A DNA stretch of 64,000 nt from an uncultured Paracoccaceae bacterium. Its GTDB lineage: Bacteria; Pseudomonadota; Alphaproteobacteria; Rhodobacterales; Rhodobacteraceae. The stretch lies in the NCBI GenBank assembly GCA_937895435.1, contig CALAXT010000042.1:46716-110715 (forward strand). The letters are read 5' to 3'. The notes under the pieces were generated by a model. The model was not told where the DNA came from. It did not search any database and saw only the letters and a program-made list of their open reading frames with translations. Positions 39,203 through 47,962 of the stretch are shown here, piece by piece (positions within the stretch are counted from its first letter, which is position 1; each line of letters opens with the position of its first letter). Position numbers and translations under genes: made by a program.

Positions 39203-40050
39203 TTGCGTTCCACCCGCAGCATCCGGTCTAGCACGATCGCCACAACCACAATCACAAAGCCTGACTCAAATCCAAGGGCGGCATTTACGGAATTGAGCGC
39301 CCGCACCACTGGCACCCCCAGCCCGTTTGCGCCAACAAGCGCTGCAATCACCACCATCGACAGTGACAGCATGATGGTTTGGTTCAGCCCGGCCATGATT
39401 TGCGGCAGGGCATACGGCAGCTCGACCTTCCACAGCCGTTGGCTGGGTGTCGCGCCAAAGGCGGTGGCGGCCTCGGTCAGTGCGGTTGGGGTTGAGGCGA
39501 TGCCCAATTGTGTCAGCCGAATTGGTGCGGGCAAGACAAAAATGACCGTGGCAATCAGACCTGGCACCATGCCAATGCCGAAGAAAACGATGGCGGGGAT
39601 CAGATAGACAAAGGTAGGCAAGGTTTGCATCAGATCCAACACGGGCGCCATAGCACGGTACAGCCGTGGCCGATGGGCGGCTGCAATGCCAATGGGAACC
39701 CCAACCCCCATACAGACCACACAGGCCGATAACACAAGGGTTAGGCTTTCGGTCGTGGCTTTCCAGTAGCCTTGGTTCAAAATGAACAAAAATCCGAGAA
39801 ACACCAAGGCGCAGGTTTTCCATGATCGTTGCAAAACCCATGTCACCGCCACAAAAACGGCGATAATCACAAGTGGATGCGGGCTTTGCAGCACCCATAG
39901 AATGGTATCAATCAGGGTCTCCATCGCGTTTGACAGCCCGTCAAACAGCCATGTCCCATGGGCTTTCAGCCAGTCAAACCCCAGCTTGGCTGTCCGGCCC
40001 ACTGGTATTTTTGGCACAGATGACACCCAGTCAAGTGACAGCCAACTCAT
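39199..40050 (-). CDS. choW: Choline ABC transporter permease ChoW
   Basis: A 283-residue inner-membrane permease of the ProW/OpuAB type. The EAA loop is LTEAATAFGATPSQRLWKVELP near 183-204, typical of the family; helices flank it, for example LVIIAVFVAVTWVL near 60 and ESLTLVLSACVVCMGVGVPIGIA near 95. ATG 40050 with AAGGA upstream is chosen over a frame nine codons longer. Stop overlaps the choV start by 4 bp. The 129-bp gap to choX holds two hairpins. Confidence 0.93.
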   Translation of the reverse strand: MSWLSLDWVSSVPKIPVGRTAKLGFDWLKAHGTWLFDGLSNAMETLIDTILWVLQSPHPLVIIAVFVAVTWVLQRSWKTCALVFLGFLFILNQGYWKATTESLTLVLSACVVCMGVGVPIGIAAAHRPRLYRAMAPVLDLMQTLPTFVYLIPAIVFFGIGMVPGLIATVIFVLPAPIRLTQLGIASTPTALTEAATAFGATPSQRLWKVELPYALPQIMAGLNQTIMLSLSMVVIAALVGANGLGVPVVRALNSVNAALGFESGFVIVVVAIVLDRMLRVERK

Positions 40051-40068
40051 TGGTATTGTTCCTTTTAT

Positions 40069-40141
40069 TGCCCCCACCGCAGGGATGCGATGGGGGCATA
40101 AGGTGCGATGAAGCTGGCATGGGCGGTCTGCCTGTGCCAGC
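40069..40141 (-). promoter_or_regulatory. Two successive hairpins between choX and choW
   Basis: TGCCCCCA (40069-40076) pairs with TGGGGGCA (40091-40098), and GCTGGCA (40113-40119) with TGCCAGC (40135-40141), both perfectly. They lie in the choX-choW gap of one operon. Such structures often protect the upstream message or partly stop transcription, so that the periplasmic binding protein is made in excess over the membrane parts. That role is inference; the pairing is seen. Confidence 0.55.
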
Positions 40142-40179
40142 CGTTACCCGGTGTTACGCCGGCATCCCGCTGGATTTGA

Positions 40180-41115
40180 TTACAGGCCCAATGCCGATTT
40201 CACGGCCGCCATTGCATCGCCACCATCTTTGGTGGTGACACCTGCAAGCCACGGCCCCAGTGTGTCGGGGTTTGCCGCCAGCCACGCCTTGGCAGCGCTG
40301 GCCGGTTCCTGACCTGCATCAGAAATGGCGCCCATAATTTCGTTTTCCATCTTTAACGAAAATACCATGTTCGACAAAAGTGCACCGGTGTTGGGGCATT
40401 CGCTTGCCAGACCTTTGCGGGTGTTGGTGGCCACGGTGGCTTCGCCGAAATTCGGGCCAAAGACATCATCGCCACCGGCCAGATAGGTCATATCAAAATT
40501 GGCGTTCATCGGGTGTGGCTCCCACCCCAGAAAGATGACGGGCTCTTTTGAATTGGCGGCACGGGCGACGGCTGCCAGCATCCCCTGTTCTGAGCTTTCG
40601 ACAACGTCAAAGCCTGCCAAGTCAAAGGTGTTGGCCGAAATCATATCCAAGATCAGGCGGTTGCCATCATTGCCCGGCTCAATGCCAAAAATCTTGCCCT
40701 CAAGTGCGTCACGGTGGGTTGTGATATCGGCGAAGCTGGCAATGCCAAGTGCTGCGCCAGCGGCATTGGTGGCCAGCGTGTATTTCGCACCTTCCAGATT
40801 GGTGCGCACGGTCTCAACACTGCCTGCATCCCGATAGGGGGCAATATCGGCCTCCATCGTTGGCATCCAGTTTCCCAAGAAAACATCAATGTCACCCTGT
40901 GACAGCGCGGTATAAGTCACCGGTACCGACAAAATCTTGGTTTCTGTCTGATAGCCCAGCGCTTCAAATACGACCGAGGCAACGGCGGTGGTGGCGGTGA
41001 TATCGGTCCAGCCGACATCCGAAAAAACGACCTTGTCGCAGCTTGCAGCCAGCGCTGGCGTTCCAAACGCTACGGCAGCTGTGCAGGCAAGAAGTGTGGA
41101 TCGCAAAGTGGTCAT
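40180..41115 (-). CDS. choX: Periplasmic choline-binding protein ChoX
   Basis: A 311-residue binding protein with a signal peptide (TTLRSTLLACTAAVAFGTPALAA, cleavage near residue 23). Mature features match ChoX/ProX: CDKVVFSDVGWTDITATTAVAS, VPVTYTALSQGDIDVFLGNWMP with an aromatic Trp, and IFLGWEPHPMNANFDMTYL near 205-223, whose aromatic residues form the quaternary-ammonium cage. ATG 41115 has GGGAG upstream; a longer frame is not used. First gene of choXWV, divergent from betI across the palindrome at 41134-41151. Confidence 0.94.
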   Translation of the reverse strand: MTTLRSTLLACTAAVAFGTPALAASCDKVVFSDVGWTDITATTAVASVVFEALGYQTETKILSVPVTYTALSQGDIDVFLGNWMPTMEADIAPYRDAGSVETVRTNLEGAKYTLATNAAGAALGIASFADITTHRDALEGKIFGIEPGNDGNRLILDMISANTFDLAGFDVVESSEQGMLAAVARAANSKEPVIFLGWEPHPMNANFDMTYLAGGDDVFGPNFGEATVATNTRKGLASECPNTGALLSNMVFSLKMENEIMGAISDAGQEPASAAKAWLAANPDTLGPWLAGVTTKDGGDAMAAVKSALGL

Positions 41116-41133
41116 GGTAGGCTCCCAGTTTGT

Positions 41134-41151
41134 TGATTGACGAGTCAATAA
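41134..41151. promoter_or_regulatory. BetI-type operator palindrome between choX and betI
   Basis: ATTGAC GA GTCAAT (41136-41149) is a perfect inverted repeat with flanking TT and AA extension, in the 78-bp gap between divergent choX and betI. It resembles the known BetI site of alphaproteobacteria (TTGATTGAACGTTCAAT class). It would let BetI, whose repression is relieved by choline, control both directions. On the leftward strand, TTGCAT-N17-TTTTAT upstream could be the choX promoter. Confidence 0.6.
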
Positions 41152-41193
41152 AAAACACGTTAGCTCAATCATGCAAGCATCTAAGAGGCCAGC

Positions 41194-41871
41194 ATGCCAA
41201 AACTTGGAATGGAGCCTATCCGCAAAGCGGCGCTGGTCAAAGCCACAATTGCAGAAATTGGCGCGGTGGGCAGTCTGGACGTAACCGTGGCCCAGATCGC
41301 GCGGCGGGCCGGTATGTCAAGTGCCTTGGCGCATCATTATTTCGGCGGAAAAGAACAGATATTTCTGGCTGCAATGCGCCATATCTTGGCGCTTTATGGG
41401 GCTGAAGTGCGCGCGGCGCTTGCCAATATCAATGGGCCCTCAGGTCGAAACGCCTGCCCCAAAGCCCGAATTTTGGCGGTTATTGGCGCCAGTTTTGCTG
41501 ACAGCAATTTTCGCCAAGAAGTCGTATCGGCTTGGCTGCATTTTTATGTCTTGGCGCAAACTGTGCCCGAAGCGCGGCGGTTGCTTCGTGTTTATCAAAG
41601 GCGGCTGCGCGCCAATTTGCTTTATGGCTTGCGTCCGCTCTTTGTGGGTATGCCGGGTGCAGCAGAGACGGGTGCAGCAGAGACTGTGGCTGACGGGATT
41701 GGGGCGATGGTTGACGGGCTTTATATCCGATTGGCGCTGGCACGGGGGCCGATGGGTCTGGGGCCGATCGATCGGGTCAGGGCCGGGCAGATGGTTGCCG
41801 ACTATTTAGAAATGAACCTGCGGGCGGGTTGTCTGGGTGGTGTGCCGCTCGGTTTGGGCCGGACGCATTAG
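41194..41871 (+). CDS. betI: BetI, TetR-family choline-responsive repressor
   Basis: A 225-residue regulator. Its N-terminal helix-turn-helix (about 10-55: [32 protein letters not shown], then [20 protein letters not shown]) is the BetI form of TetR. The C-terminal domain contains [29 protein letters not shown], also BetI-specific. It is expected to repress betA and the choXWV operon until choline binds. betA starts 14 bp downstream. A four-residue repeat ([10 protein letters not shown]) near 150 encoded by a 15-bp near-duplication is a small oddity. Confidence 0.93.
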   Translation: MPKLGMEPIRKAALVKATIAEIGAVGSLDVTVAQIARRAGMSSALAHHYFGGKEQIFLAAMRHILALYGAEVRAALANINGPSGRNACPKARILAVIGASFADSNFRQEVVSAWLHFYVLAQTVPEARRLLRVYQRRLRANLLYGLRPLFVGMPGAAETGAAETVADGIGAMVDGLYIRLALARGPMGLGPIDRVRAGQMVADYLEMNLRAGCLGGVPLGLGRTH

Positions 41872-41885
41872 GACTGGGGGCGGGA

Positions 41886-43541
41886 ATGGATGCAGATTTT
41901 GTGATTGTGGGCGCGGGTTCGGCGGGATGTGCCATGGCGTACCGCCTATCCGAAGCAGGGGCCTCGGTGATTGTGATCGAATTTGGTGGCACGGATGCCG
42001 GACCTCTTATCCAGATGCCCGGTGCGCTGTCTTATCCGATGAATATGCCGACCTATGATTGGGGCTTTCAAACCGATCCTGAGCCGCATCTGCAAGGCCG
42101 CAGGCTTGCCACACCACGGGGCAAGGTAATTGGCGGGTCATCCAGTATCAACGGCATGGTCTATGTGCGTGGTCATGCGCGTGATTTTGATCATTGGGCT
42201 GAATCAGGGGCTTCGGGATGGGGCTATGCCGATGTGCTGCCCTATTTTCGGCGGATGGAAAATTGGCATGGCGGTCCGCGCGGGGGCGATGGCTGGCGTG
42301 GCACGGATGGCCCGCTGCATATCACGCGGGGCACCCGCACCAACCCGCTCTTTCATGCCTTTGTTGAGGCGGGGCGTCAGGCTGGTTACCCCGTTACGGC
42401 TGATTATAACGGCCATCAGCAAGAAGGCTTTGGCCCGATGGAGGCCACAATTTGGAAAGGCCAGCGGTGGTCTGCGGCCAATGCCTATTTGAAGCCTGCG
42501 ATGAAAACTGGCCGGGTCAAAGTGGTGCGGGGGTTGGCGCGACGGGTGGTTTTTGATGGCCTGCGCGCGATTGGGGTTGAACTGCAGCGTGGCGCAAACG
42601 TATCGCAAATCGTGGCCCGCCGCGAAGTTATTCTGGCCGCAGCGCCGATTAATACGCCCAAGCTGTTGATGCTTTCGGGCATTGGCCCAGCCCAGCATTT
42701 GGCCGAGCATGGCATCAGTGTTTTGGTGGATCGTCCGGGGGTTGGTGCCAATTTGCAGGACCATCTGGAACTTTACCTGCAATATGCAGCCAGCCAGCCG
42801 ATCAGCCTTTATAAATACTGGAATATTTGGGGAAAGGCTTTTGTGGGGGCGCAGTGGCTGTTGACGCGTAAGGGCGTCGGGGCATCCAACCAGTTTGAAA
42901 GTTGCGCGTTTATCCGGTCAAAACCCGGTGTAGATTACCCCGATATTCAATATCATTTTCTACCAATTGCCGTGCGCTATGATGGCCAAGCCAGCGCCGA
43001 GGGTCATGGGTTTCAGGCACATGTTGGGCCAATGCGGTCAAAATCGCGCGGCCAGATCACGCTCCGTTCCTCAGATCCAGCTGCGCCGCCGCGCATCGTG
43101 TTTAACTATATGTCGCATCCAGAAGATTGGCAGGATTTCCGCCGCTGCATTCGCCTTACGCGTGAGATTTTTGGCCAAGAGGCATTTGCCCCTTTTCTGC
43201 GCCGTGAAATTCAGCCCGGCGCAGACCTGCAATCAGATGACGATCTTGATGGCTTTATCTGCGATCATGTTGAAAGCGCCTATCATCCGTGTGGCACGGC
43301 GCGGATGGGGCGTGCGGATGACCCGATGGCGGTGGTCGACCCAACGTGCCGCGTGATTGGGGTTGAGGGCCTGCGGGTGGCCGACAGCTCGGTCTTTCCG
43401 CGCATTCCAAATGGAAATTTGAACGGTCCGTCGATTATGGTTGGAGAAAAGGCGTCGGACCATATTCTGGGGCGCACGCCTTTGCCCAGCAGCAATGCTG
43501 AACCCTGGATCAATCCGGCTTGGGAAAGCAGTCAACGCTAG
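41886..43541 (+). CDS. betA: Choline dehydrogenase BetA (GMC oxidoreductase)
   Basis: A 551-residue membrane-associated flavoprotein oxidising choline to betaine aldehyde and on to betaine. FAD motif [16 protein letters not shown] near 7-22, GMC signature 1 [19 protein letters not shown] near 79-97, signature 2 [17 protein letters not shown] near 256-272, and catalytic His in [12 protein letters not shown] near 464. ATG 41886 has GGGGCGGGA upstream; the longer frame lies in betI. No betB (betaine aldehyde dehydrogenase) or betC follows, so the second enzyme must lie elsewhere or BetA acts alone. Confidence 0.94.
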   Translation: MDADFVIVGAGSAGCAMAYRLSEAGASVIVIEFGGTDAGPLIQMPGALSYPMNMPTYDWGFQTDPEPHLQGRRLATPRGKVIGGSSSINGMVYVRGHARDFDHWAESGASGWGYADVLPYFRRMENWHGGPRGGDGWRGTDGPLHITRGTRTNPLFHAFVEAGRQAGYPVTADYNGHQQEGFGPMEATIWKGQRWSAANAYLKPAMKTGRVKVVRGLARRVVFDGLRAIGVELQRGANVSQIVARREVILAAAPINTPKLLMLSGIGPAQHLAEHGISVLVDRPGVGANLQDHLELYLQYAASQPISLYKYWNIWGKAFVGAQWLLTRKGVGASNQFESCAFIRSKPGVDYPDIQYHFLPIAVRYDGQASAEGHGFQAHVGPMRSKSRGQITLRSSDPAAPPRIVFNYMSHPEDWQDFRRCIRLTREIFGQEAFAPFLRREIQPGADLQSDDDLDGFICDHVESAYHPCGTARMGRADDPMAVVDPTCRVIGVEGLRVADSSVFPRIPNGNLNGPSIMVGEKASDHILGRTPLPSSNAEPWINPAWESSQR

Positions 43542-43546
43542 ATTTT

Positions 43547-43569
43547 GTATAAATAAAATAAATTTATAC
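43547..43569. terminator. AT-only inverted repeat after betA
   Basis: GTATAAAT (43547-43554) and ATTTATAC (43562-43569) are perfectly complementary around AAAATAA, just past the betA stop and followed by TTGATTTTG. It may be a weak terminator for betI-betA or an operator/promoter for the nuclease gene starting at 43604. The surrounding 60 bp is far richer in A/T than the rest of the window. Confidence 0.4.
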
Positions 43570-43603
43570 TTGATTTTGTGGGCGTGGCGCAGGATGTCAA
43601 CCT

Positions 43604-44272
43604 ATGGCCCGGTTGATTTTTCTTTGCAGTCTTTTGTTGTGTGCTGCGGTGGCATCGCCCGCGCAGACCATCGTTGGCGTGGCCGTGGTGGTGGATGGTG
43701 ACACCCTGCGTTTGGGCGATGAACGGATCAGGCTTTACGGGATTGATGCACCAGAAACCGCGCAAAGCTGCAGCAAGGCCGATGGCACGCCGTGGCCCTG
43801 TGGTGCAGCATCGCATGCGGCGCTTGCTGCGCGGTTGGCGGGGCAGACCACACGCTGCGAAGGCGTGGAACGCGATCGTTATGGCCGCTTGGTTGCGCGT
43901 TGTTTTGTGGCGGGACAGGATGTTGGGGCGGGGTTGGTGGTGGATGGATTGGCCTTTGCCTATGCCCGATATTCAGCCGCTTATATTGATTTGGAAAAAC
44001 AAGCGATGTTTGCTGGCGTTGGTGTTTGGCAAGGCCCGGCTTTGCGTCCGGCAATCTTTCGTGCGCAGAGCCGAGCGGCATCTAAACCCATCGTGGCGCC
44101 CCCTCAGCAAGAGTGTTTGATCAAAGGCAATATTTCGGCAAATGGCCGCATTGCCCACAGCCCGGGCCAAGCCGATTATGCCCGCACCCAGATCGAACAG
44201 GCCAAAGGCGAGCGGTGGTTTTGTTCGGCAGCTGATGCGCGGGCGGCAGGGTGGCGATTGGCCCGGCGTTAG
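43604..44272 (+). CDS. Exported thermonuclease-fold (SNase-like) protein
   Basis: A 222-residue protein with signal peptide (ARLIFLCSLLLCAAVASPAQT, cleavage near 20). The SNase core has VVDGDTLRLGDERIRLYGIDAPE near 29-49 (Ca2+-binding Asp and catalytic Arg), ERDRYGRLVARCFVAGQDVG near 88-107, and AFAYARYSAAYIDLEKQAM. A C-terminal Cys-containing domain follows (ECLIKGNISANGRIAHSPG and GERWFCSAADARAAGWRLARR), often found fused to such nucleases in Rhodobacteraceae. Activity on nucleic acids is probable but not certain. Confidence 0.88.
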   Translation: MARLIFLCSLLLCAAVASPAQTIVGVAVVVDGDTLRLGDERIRLYGIDAPETAQSCSKADGTPWPCGAASHAALAARLAGQTTRCEGVERDRYGRLVARCFVAGQDVGAGLVVDGLAFAYARYSAAYIDLEKQAMFAGVGVWQGPALRPAIFRAQSRAASKPIVAPPQQECLIKGNISANGRIAHSPGQADYARTQIEQAKGERWFCSAADARAAGWRLARR

Positions 44273-44344
44273 GTTCCAAAAACTTGACCTTGATTAAGTT
44301 TAAGCGATCCCGATGTGATATTTTGATATGAAAAAGAGCATATC

Positions 44345-44584
44345 ATGTCACACACCCCGCTTGATCAAGAATGCCCCGAGAGCGCCGCGCTGATTGACCA
44401 TTTGAAACAAGATGACGCCTATTTTGTAAATTTGGTGTCAAAATATCGTGTGATCAACCGCACAGTCCATCGGGTTCAAAGCCCGGTTCAGCGAATGAGC
44501 GCGGCAGAAGAACGTGCCTTGGGTCAACAGCGTCTGCATTTGAAAGACCAGATCGCCCATATGCTTGCAACAGCGACTGGTTGA
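44345..44584 (+). CDS. YdcH/DUF465 family small protein
   Basis: A 79-residue basic-acidic helical protein. SAALIDHLKQDDAYFVNLVSKYRVINRTVHRVQS and ALGQQRLHLKDQIAHML are the DUF465 pattern (two antiparallel helices). Function unknown; many are produced in abundance in stationary phase. AAAAAGAG lies ahead of the ATG. It stands alone, converging with a SRPBCC gene 21 bp away. Confidence 0.88.
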   Translation: MSHTPLDQECPESAALIDHLKQDDAYFVNLVSKYRVINRTVHRVQSPVQRMSAAEERALGQQRLHLKDQIAHMLATATG

Positions 44585-44605
44585 ATTGGCAACGGATCCG
44601 GGGCG

Positions 44606-45103
44606 TTAGGCTGGCTGGGTCTGTGGCCCTGCCTTGCGCAGATGCTGGGCCAGATTTTGCATGAACCGATTGCTAGCCCGCATGACCAAAGTGCTGGATT
44701 GGCTGCGGATTGCACGGCCGATGATGCCCTTTGGCTTTAACGTGCCTTGATAGGTTACTTGGGTACCCGTTGGGTGTTCGGCCAGATGCACCAGCAGATC
44801 CATCTCTAGCCCGCCCATGCCGCGCATTCGACCATGACAGCTGAGCTGCATCTGCTCATTCGTCACGATATCGGTCAGATCAACCATCACGCCCATTTGT
44901 ATTTGGATCGGCCCCAGCTTGTGGGCGATCAGTGCTTCAAAGTTGCCATCTGGGCGGGATATAACATCATAGCAACTGGGCAAAGTTTGGCGCAAAACTG
45001 CCGGGTCATGCAGAGCGGCCCAAACTTTGGCGGGAGGGGCTGATATGATATTTTTGCCTTCTGCTTTCACGCGATAGGTTCCTTTTTTGACCGGATTGAC
45101 CAT
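44606..45103 (-). CDS. SRPBCC/CoxG-like lipid-binding-fold protein
   Basis: A 165-residue protein similar in fold to the CoxG gene at 5267, but distinct. Landmarks: KNIISAPPAKVWAALHDPAVLRQTLPSCYDV near 17-47, FEALIAHKLGPIQIQMGV near 55-72, then VTYQGTLKPKGIIGRAIRS. In Rhodobacteraceae such genes also occur without CO dehydrogenase. Its function is unknown. It is 36 bp downstream of an XRE regulator on the same strand and may be cotranscribed with it. Confidence 0.8.
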   Translation of the reverse strand: MVNPVKKGTYRVKAEGKNIISAPPAKVWAALHDPAVLRQTLPSCYDVISRPDGNFEALIAHKLGPIQIQMGVMVDLTDIVTNEQMQLSCHGRMRGMGGLEMDLLVHLAEHPTGTQVTYQGTLKPKGIIGRAIRSQSSTLVMRASNRFMQNLAQHLRKAGPQTQPA

Positions 45104-45139
45104 GCCCCAAGCTGGGGGTCAAATGCAACCCTTTGGGGA

Positions 45140-46537
45140 TCAGCCGACATCATAGGGCAACAGGCCGCGTCGGTTTCCATCGACGGCAAGCGCGCGTTCC
45201 AATGGTGGGATGGAACGCTGGTGGCAGGTGGTGCGTTCGCAAATGCGGCAAGAAATGCCAATAGGCGCAAAAGCGCTGGGCGTGCTGAGCGCCATGTCAT
45301 CTGCATATACCAAGGCAGAGGCATGTTTGATTTCACACCCCAAACCAATCGCGTGGCGTTGCACTGGCGCATGAAACGACCCACCCGGTCGGGTGATATC
45401 GCGTGCCAGGCAGAAATAGCGAACGCCGTCTGGGGTTTCTGCCAATTGGCGCAAAAAACGGCCTGGGGTTTCAAACGCCTGATGCACATTCCAAAGTGGG
45501 CAGGCCCCACCAAATCGGGCAAATTGCAGGCGTGTCGCTGAATGGCGTTTGGTGATGGTGCCCGCCTGATCCACCCGAACGAAAAAGAACGGTATGCCCT
45601 TGGCGCCGGGGCGTTGCAATGTGGACAGCCGGTGGGCCACCTGTTCAATCGACGCGCCAAACAGATCGGCCAGCCGCTCTAGATCATGGCGGGTATCGGC
45701 CGCCGCTTTCAAAAAAGCGCCATAGGGCATCAGGGCTGCACCAGCAAAATAATTTGCCAGCCCGGCGCGGGCAATGTTGCGCGCTGCGTCAGATTGAAAC
45801 CGGGCCAGATCCAGTGTTGCCTCAAGCAGCTGAGATTGGCTGATAAGTGCAATCTGATGCAGCAGCTGAAAGCGCTGTGTGGCGGGGGCTGCGCGGGTTG
45901 AAAGTGTTAGCCGTCTGGCAGTCGGGTCAAATTGGCGCATGTCGGCCATGTCTGCGTGATGGAGGCTAATATTTGCGCGCGACAAATGGGTGCGGGCGGC
46001 AGCCTCGGCCCCGGGGGGGCTGCCGGTGGTGGCAAAGCGCTCAGCGGCGCGATCCACCGCATCAATGTAGTTGTCGCAATAGTGGAAAAAATCACGCACT
46101 TCTTCCCAGGGAGAGGGTGGAGGGGCGCTGTCATCGCGGCCCAGAGCCTCATCGAGGGATGCAAGGCGTTCATGGGTTTGGCGATACGCGCGGTGCAGAT
46201 CTAGAAAGGCGCGCGCAAGCGCAGGCGCGTTTGAGGCGGCCAGCCGCAAATCCGCCAAGGGTGGGCTGGTTTCGGCAAAGACGGGGTCGGCCAGCGCCTC
46301 GCGCATGTCAGATACCATCCGTTCGCTTTCATTTGTGGTCAGTTCGGTGACATCAAACCCAAATTCCTGCGCCAAAGCCAAGACGACGCCTGCCGACAAT
46401 GGGCGGTGATTGTTTTCCATCTGGTTCAGATAGGGAAGCGATACACCCAGCTTTTCTGCAAATCCGCGTTGCGTCAGGCCCAGCTTTTGGCGGGCCTCGC
46501 GCAATTTTACACCAGCATAGAGCTTTTGCGTGGCCAT
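45140..46537 (-). CDS. XRE-family regulator of the ScfR/RamB type (HTH + degenerate ImmA/IrrE-like domain)
   Basis: A 465-residue DNA-binding regulator. The N-terminal HTH is LREARQKLGLTQRGFAEKLGVSLPYLNQMENNHRPLS (about 12-48). The middle resembles the ImmA/IrrE region (about 155-260), but at the usual HExxH site it reads RFQLLHQIALIS, so the zinc site is lost. The C-terminal DUF2083 domain ends with CRICERTTCHQRSIPPLER near 425-443, a hallmark of short-chain acyl-CoA-sensing regulators (propionate/acetate metabolism). No prp, ace or acyl-CoA genes are nearby, so the target is not clear. Regulation of this locus not visible. Confidence 0.85.
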   Translation of the reverse strand: MATQKLYAGVKLREARQKLGLTQRGFAEKLGVSLPYLNQMENNHRPLSAGVVLALAQEFGFDVTELTTNESERMVSDMREALADPVFAETSPPLADLRLAASNAPALARAFLDLHRAYRQTHERLASLDEALGRDDSAPPPSPWEEVRDFFHYCDNYIDAVDRAAERFATTGSPPGAEAAARTHLSRANISLHHADMADMRQFDPTARRLTLSTRAAPATQRFQLLHQIALISQSQLLEATLDLARFQSDAARNIARAGLANYFAGAALMPYGAFLKAAADTRHDLERLADLFGASIEQVAHRLSTLQRPGAKGIPFFFVRVDQAGTITKRHSATRLQFARFGGACPLWNVHQAFETPGRFLRQLAETPDGVRYFCLARDITRPGGSFHAPVQRHAIGLGCEIKHASALVYADDMALSTPSAFAPIGISCRICERTTCHQRSIPPLERALAVDGNRRGLLPYDVG

Positions 46538-46604
46538 GGTTGCCCCATTATTTGCAGAACTCTAGTTTAGACTTTGCAAACCCTGTGGTGCAAGGGGGGT
46601 AAGT

Positions 46605-47822
46605 TCAGTCGGTCAATTGCCGTTCGCGGACAATCACCCACAGAATTGAAAAAACAGATGCTATGGATGAAGCGATCATAACCACCAACAGGGGCAGGGG
46701 GCCAGAATCGGGTGTAAGCACGGCCCCGGCCAATGCTGACAGCGCAGCACCACCGCCAATCATGATCGTGCCGCCCAAGCCCGAGGCAGTGCCCGCCAGC
46801 TTTGGTCGCACCGACAGCATGCCAGCGCTGGCGTTGGGCAACACCAAGCCATTGCCCAGGCCCACAGTCGTGAAAAATCCAAAAAATATTGCCGGATGCA
46901 CCAGACCAAACAGGTAAAATGCGGTCAGCGTGCCCAGCCCCAGCACGGTGCAGGCTGTGCCCATTATCACCATACGGTTCACCCCAAACCGCCGGGAATA
47001 GCGCCCTGATATGAAATTGCCCACCGCATAGCCCAAGGCGGGTGCACCAAAATAAAGTCCCAGCACCGAGGGTGGCAGATGAAAAAACACGGATCCAATA
47101 TAAGGCGCGCCGCCCAAATAGGCAAAAAACACCCCCGAGGCAAAGGCTGATGTCAGGCAATAGCCCCAAAACCTGCGCGAGGTCAGCAGTTGCGGATATT
47201 CCTCAAACTGTGCCCGCAGGCTGGTCGGCCGCGTGGATGTTGTTTCGCCCAAATCAGCCCATGTCAGGGTAAAAATGCCCAAGCCGCAGGCCAGCATAAA
47301 ACCAAAAGAGGCCTGCCAGCCAAAAGCCTGATCCAAGAACCCACCCACGGTCGGCCCCAGCATCGGTACAATCGCCATGCCCATCGTTACATAGCCCATG
47401 ACGGATGCCGCTTCATCCGTGTCATACATGTCGCGCACAATGGCCCGGCTTAGCACCATGGTTGCTGCGACCACCGATTGCAGCATACGAAACAGCAAGA
47501 ATACATGGACCTCTTGCGCCAGCATCGCCCCCAGCGTTGCCAATACATAAAGTGCCACAGCCCACAACAGAATCATCCGCCGGCCATACCTGTCAGAAAT
47601 CGGGCCGATCACGAGCTGCACAATAGCGCTTGCCAACAGGTAGAGCGATACCGCCAATTGCATCACGCTGTAGTCTGCCCCGAAATAGGTGGCCATATGC
47701 GGCAGTGATGGCAAAAACAGGTTCATCGTCAGGGCCGACAGCGCGATCAGCAACACCAGCGTGACTGCATGGGGGGGCGATTTACGGTGCAGAAACCGAA
47801 CGGGGGACAATGATGGGGTCAT
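46605..47822 (-). CDS. Bcr/CflA-type multidrug efflux MFS transporter
   Basis: A 405-residue, 12-helix major facilitator. SPVRFLHRKSPPHAVTL precedes helix 1; LSALTMNLFLPSLPHMATYFG and QLVIGPISDRYGRRMILLWA (motif A near 66-78) and the VLSRAIVRDMYDTDEAASVMGYV segment near 122-145 are Bcr/CflA signatures. Exports drug-like compounds, possibly sulfathiazole/bicyclomycin type; actual substrate unknown. The start at 47822 is chosen since upstream residues look non-coding. It lies 67 bp upstream-strand-wise of the XRE gene's start and may be controlled independently. Confidence 0.88.
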   Translation of the reverse strand: MTPSLSPVRFLHRKSPPHAVTLVLLIALSALTMNLFLPSLPHMATYFGADYSVMQLAVSLYLLASAIVQLVIGPISDRYGRRMILLWAVALYVLATLGAMLAQEVHVFLLFRMLQSVVAATMVLSRAIVRDMYDTDEAASVMGYVTMGMAIVPMLGPTVGGFLDQAFGWQASFGFMLACGLGIFTLTWADLGETTSTRPTSLRAQFEEYPQLLTSRRFWGYCLTSAFASGVFFAYLGGAPYIGSVFFHLPPSVLGLYFGAPALGYAVGNFISGRYSRRFGVNRMVIMGTACTVLGLGTLTAFYLFGLVHPAIFFGFFTTVGLGNGLVLPNASAGMLSVRPKLAGTASGLGGTIMIGGGAALSALAGAVLTPDSGPLPLLVVMIASSIASVFSILWVIVRERQLTD

Positions 47823-47896
47823 GCCAAGATGCCTATGCCTGCGTTGTGGCTTTGTCCAATGCTGCCAGCGCAGGGCAGACATGCAACGTGAGCATA

Positions 47897-47924
47897 GCAA
47901 AAGGGGCGCCGTGTGGCGCCCCTT
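47897..47924 (-). terminator. Intrinsic terminator of glnB-glnA
   Basis: AAGGGGCGCC (47901-47910) and GGCGCCCCTT (47915-47924) pair perfectly around a 4-base loop; on the leftward strand the stem is followed by TTTTGC. It lies about 40 bp after the glnA stop and before the MFS gene. Confidence 0.8.
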
Positions 47925-47962
47925 GTTATTGGCTTGCAGGGCGTAGGCCCATGCAGAGAATG

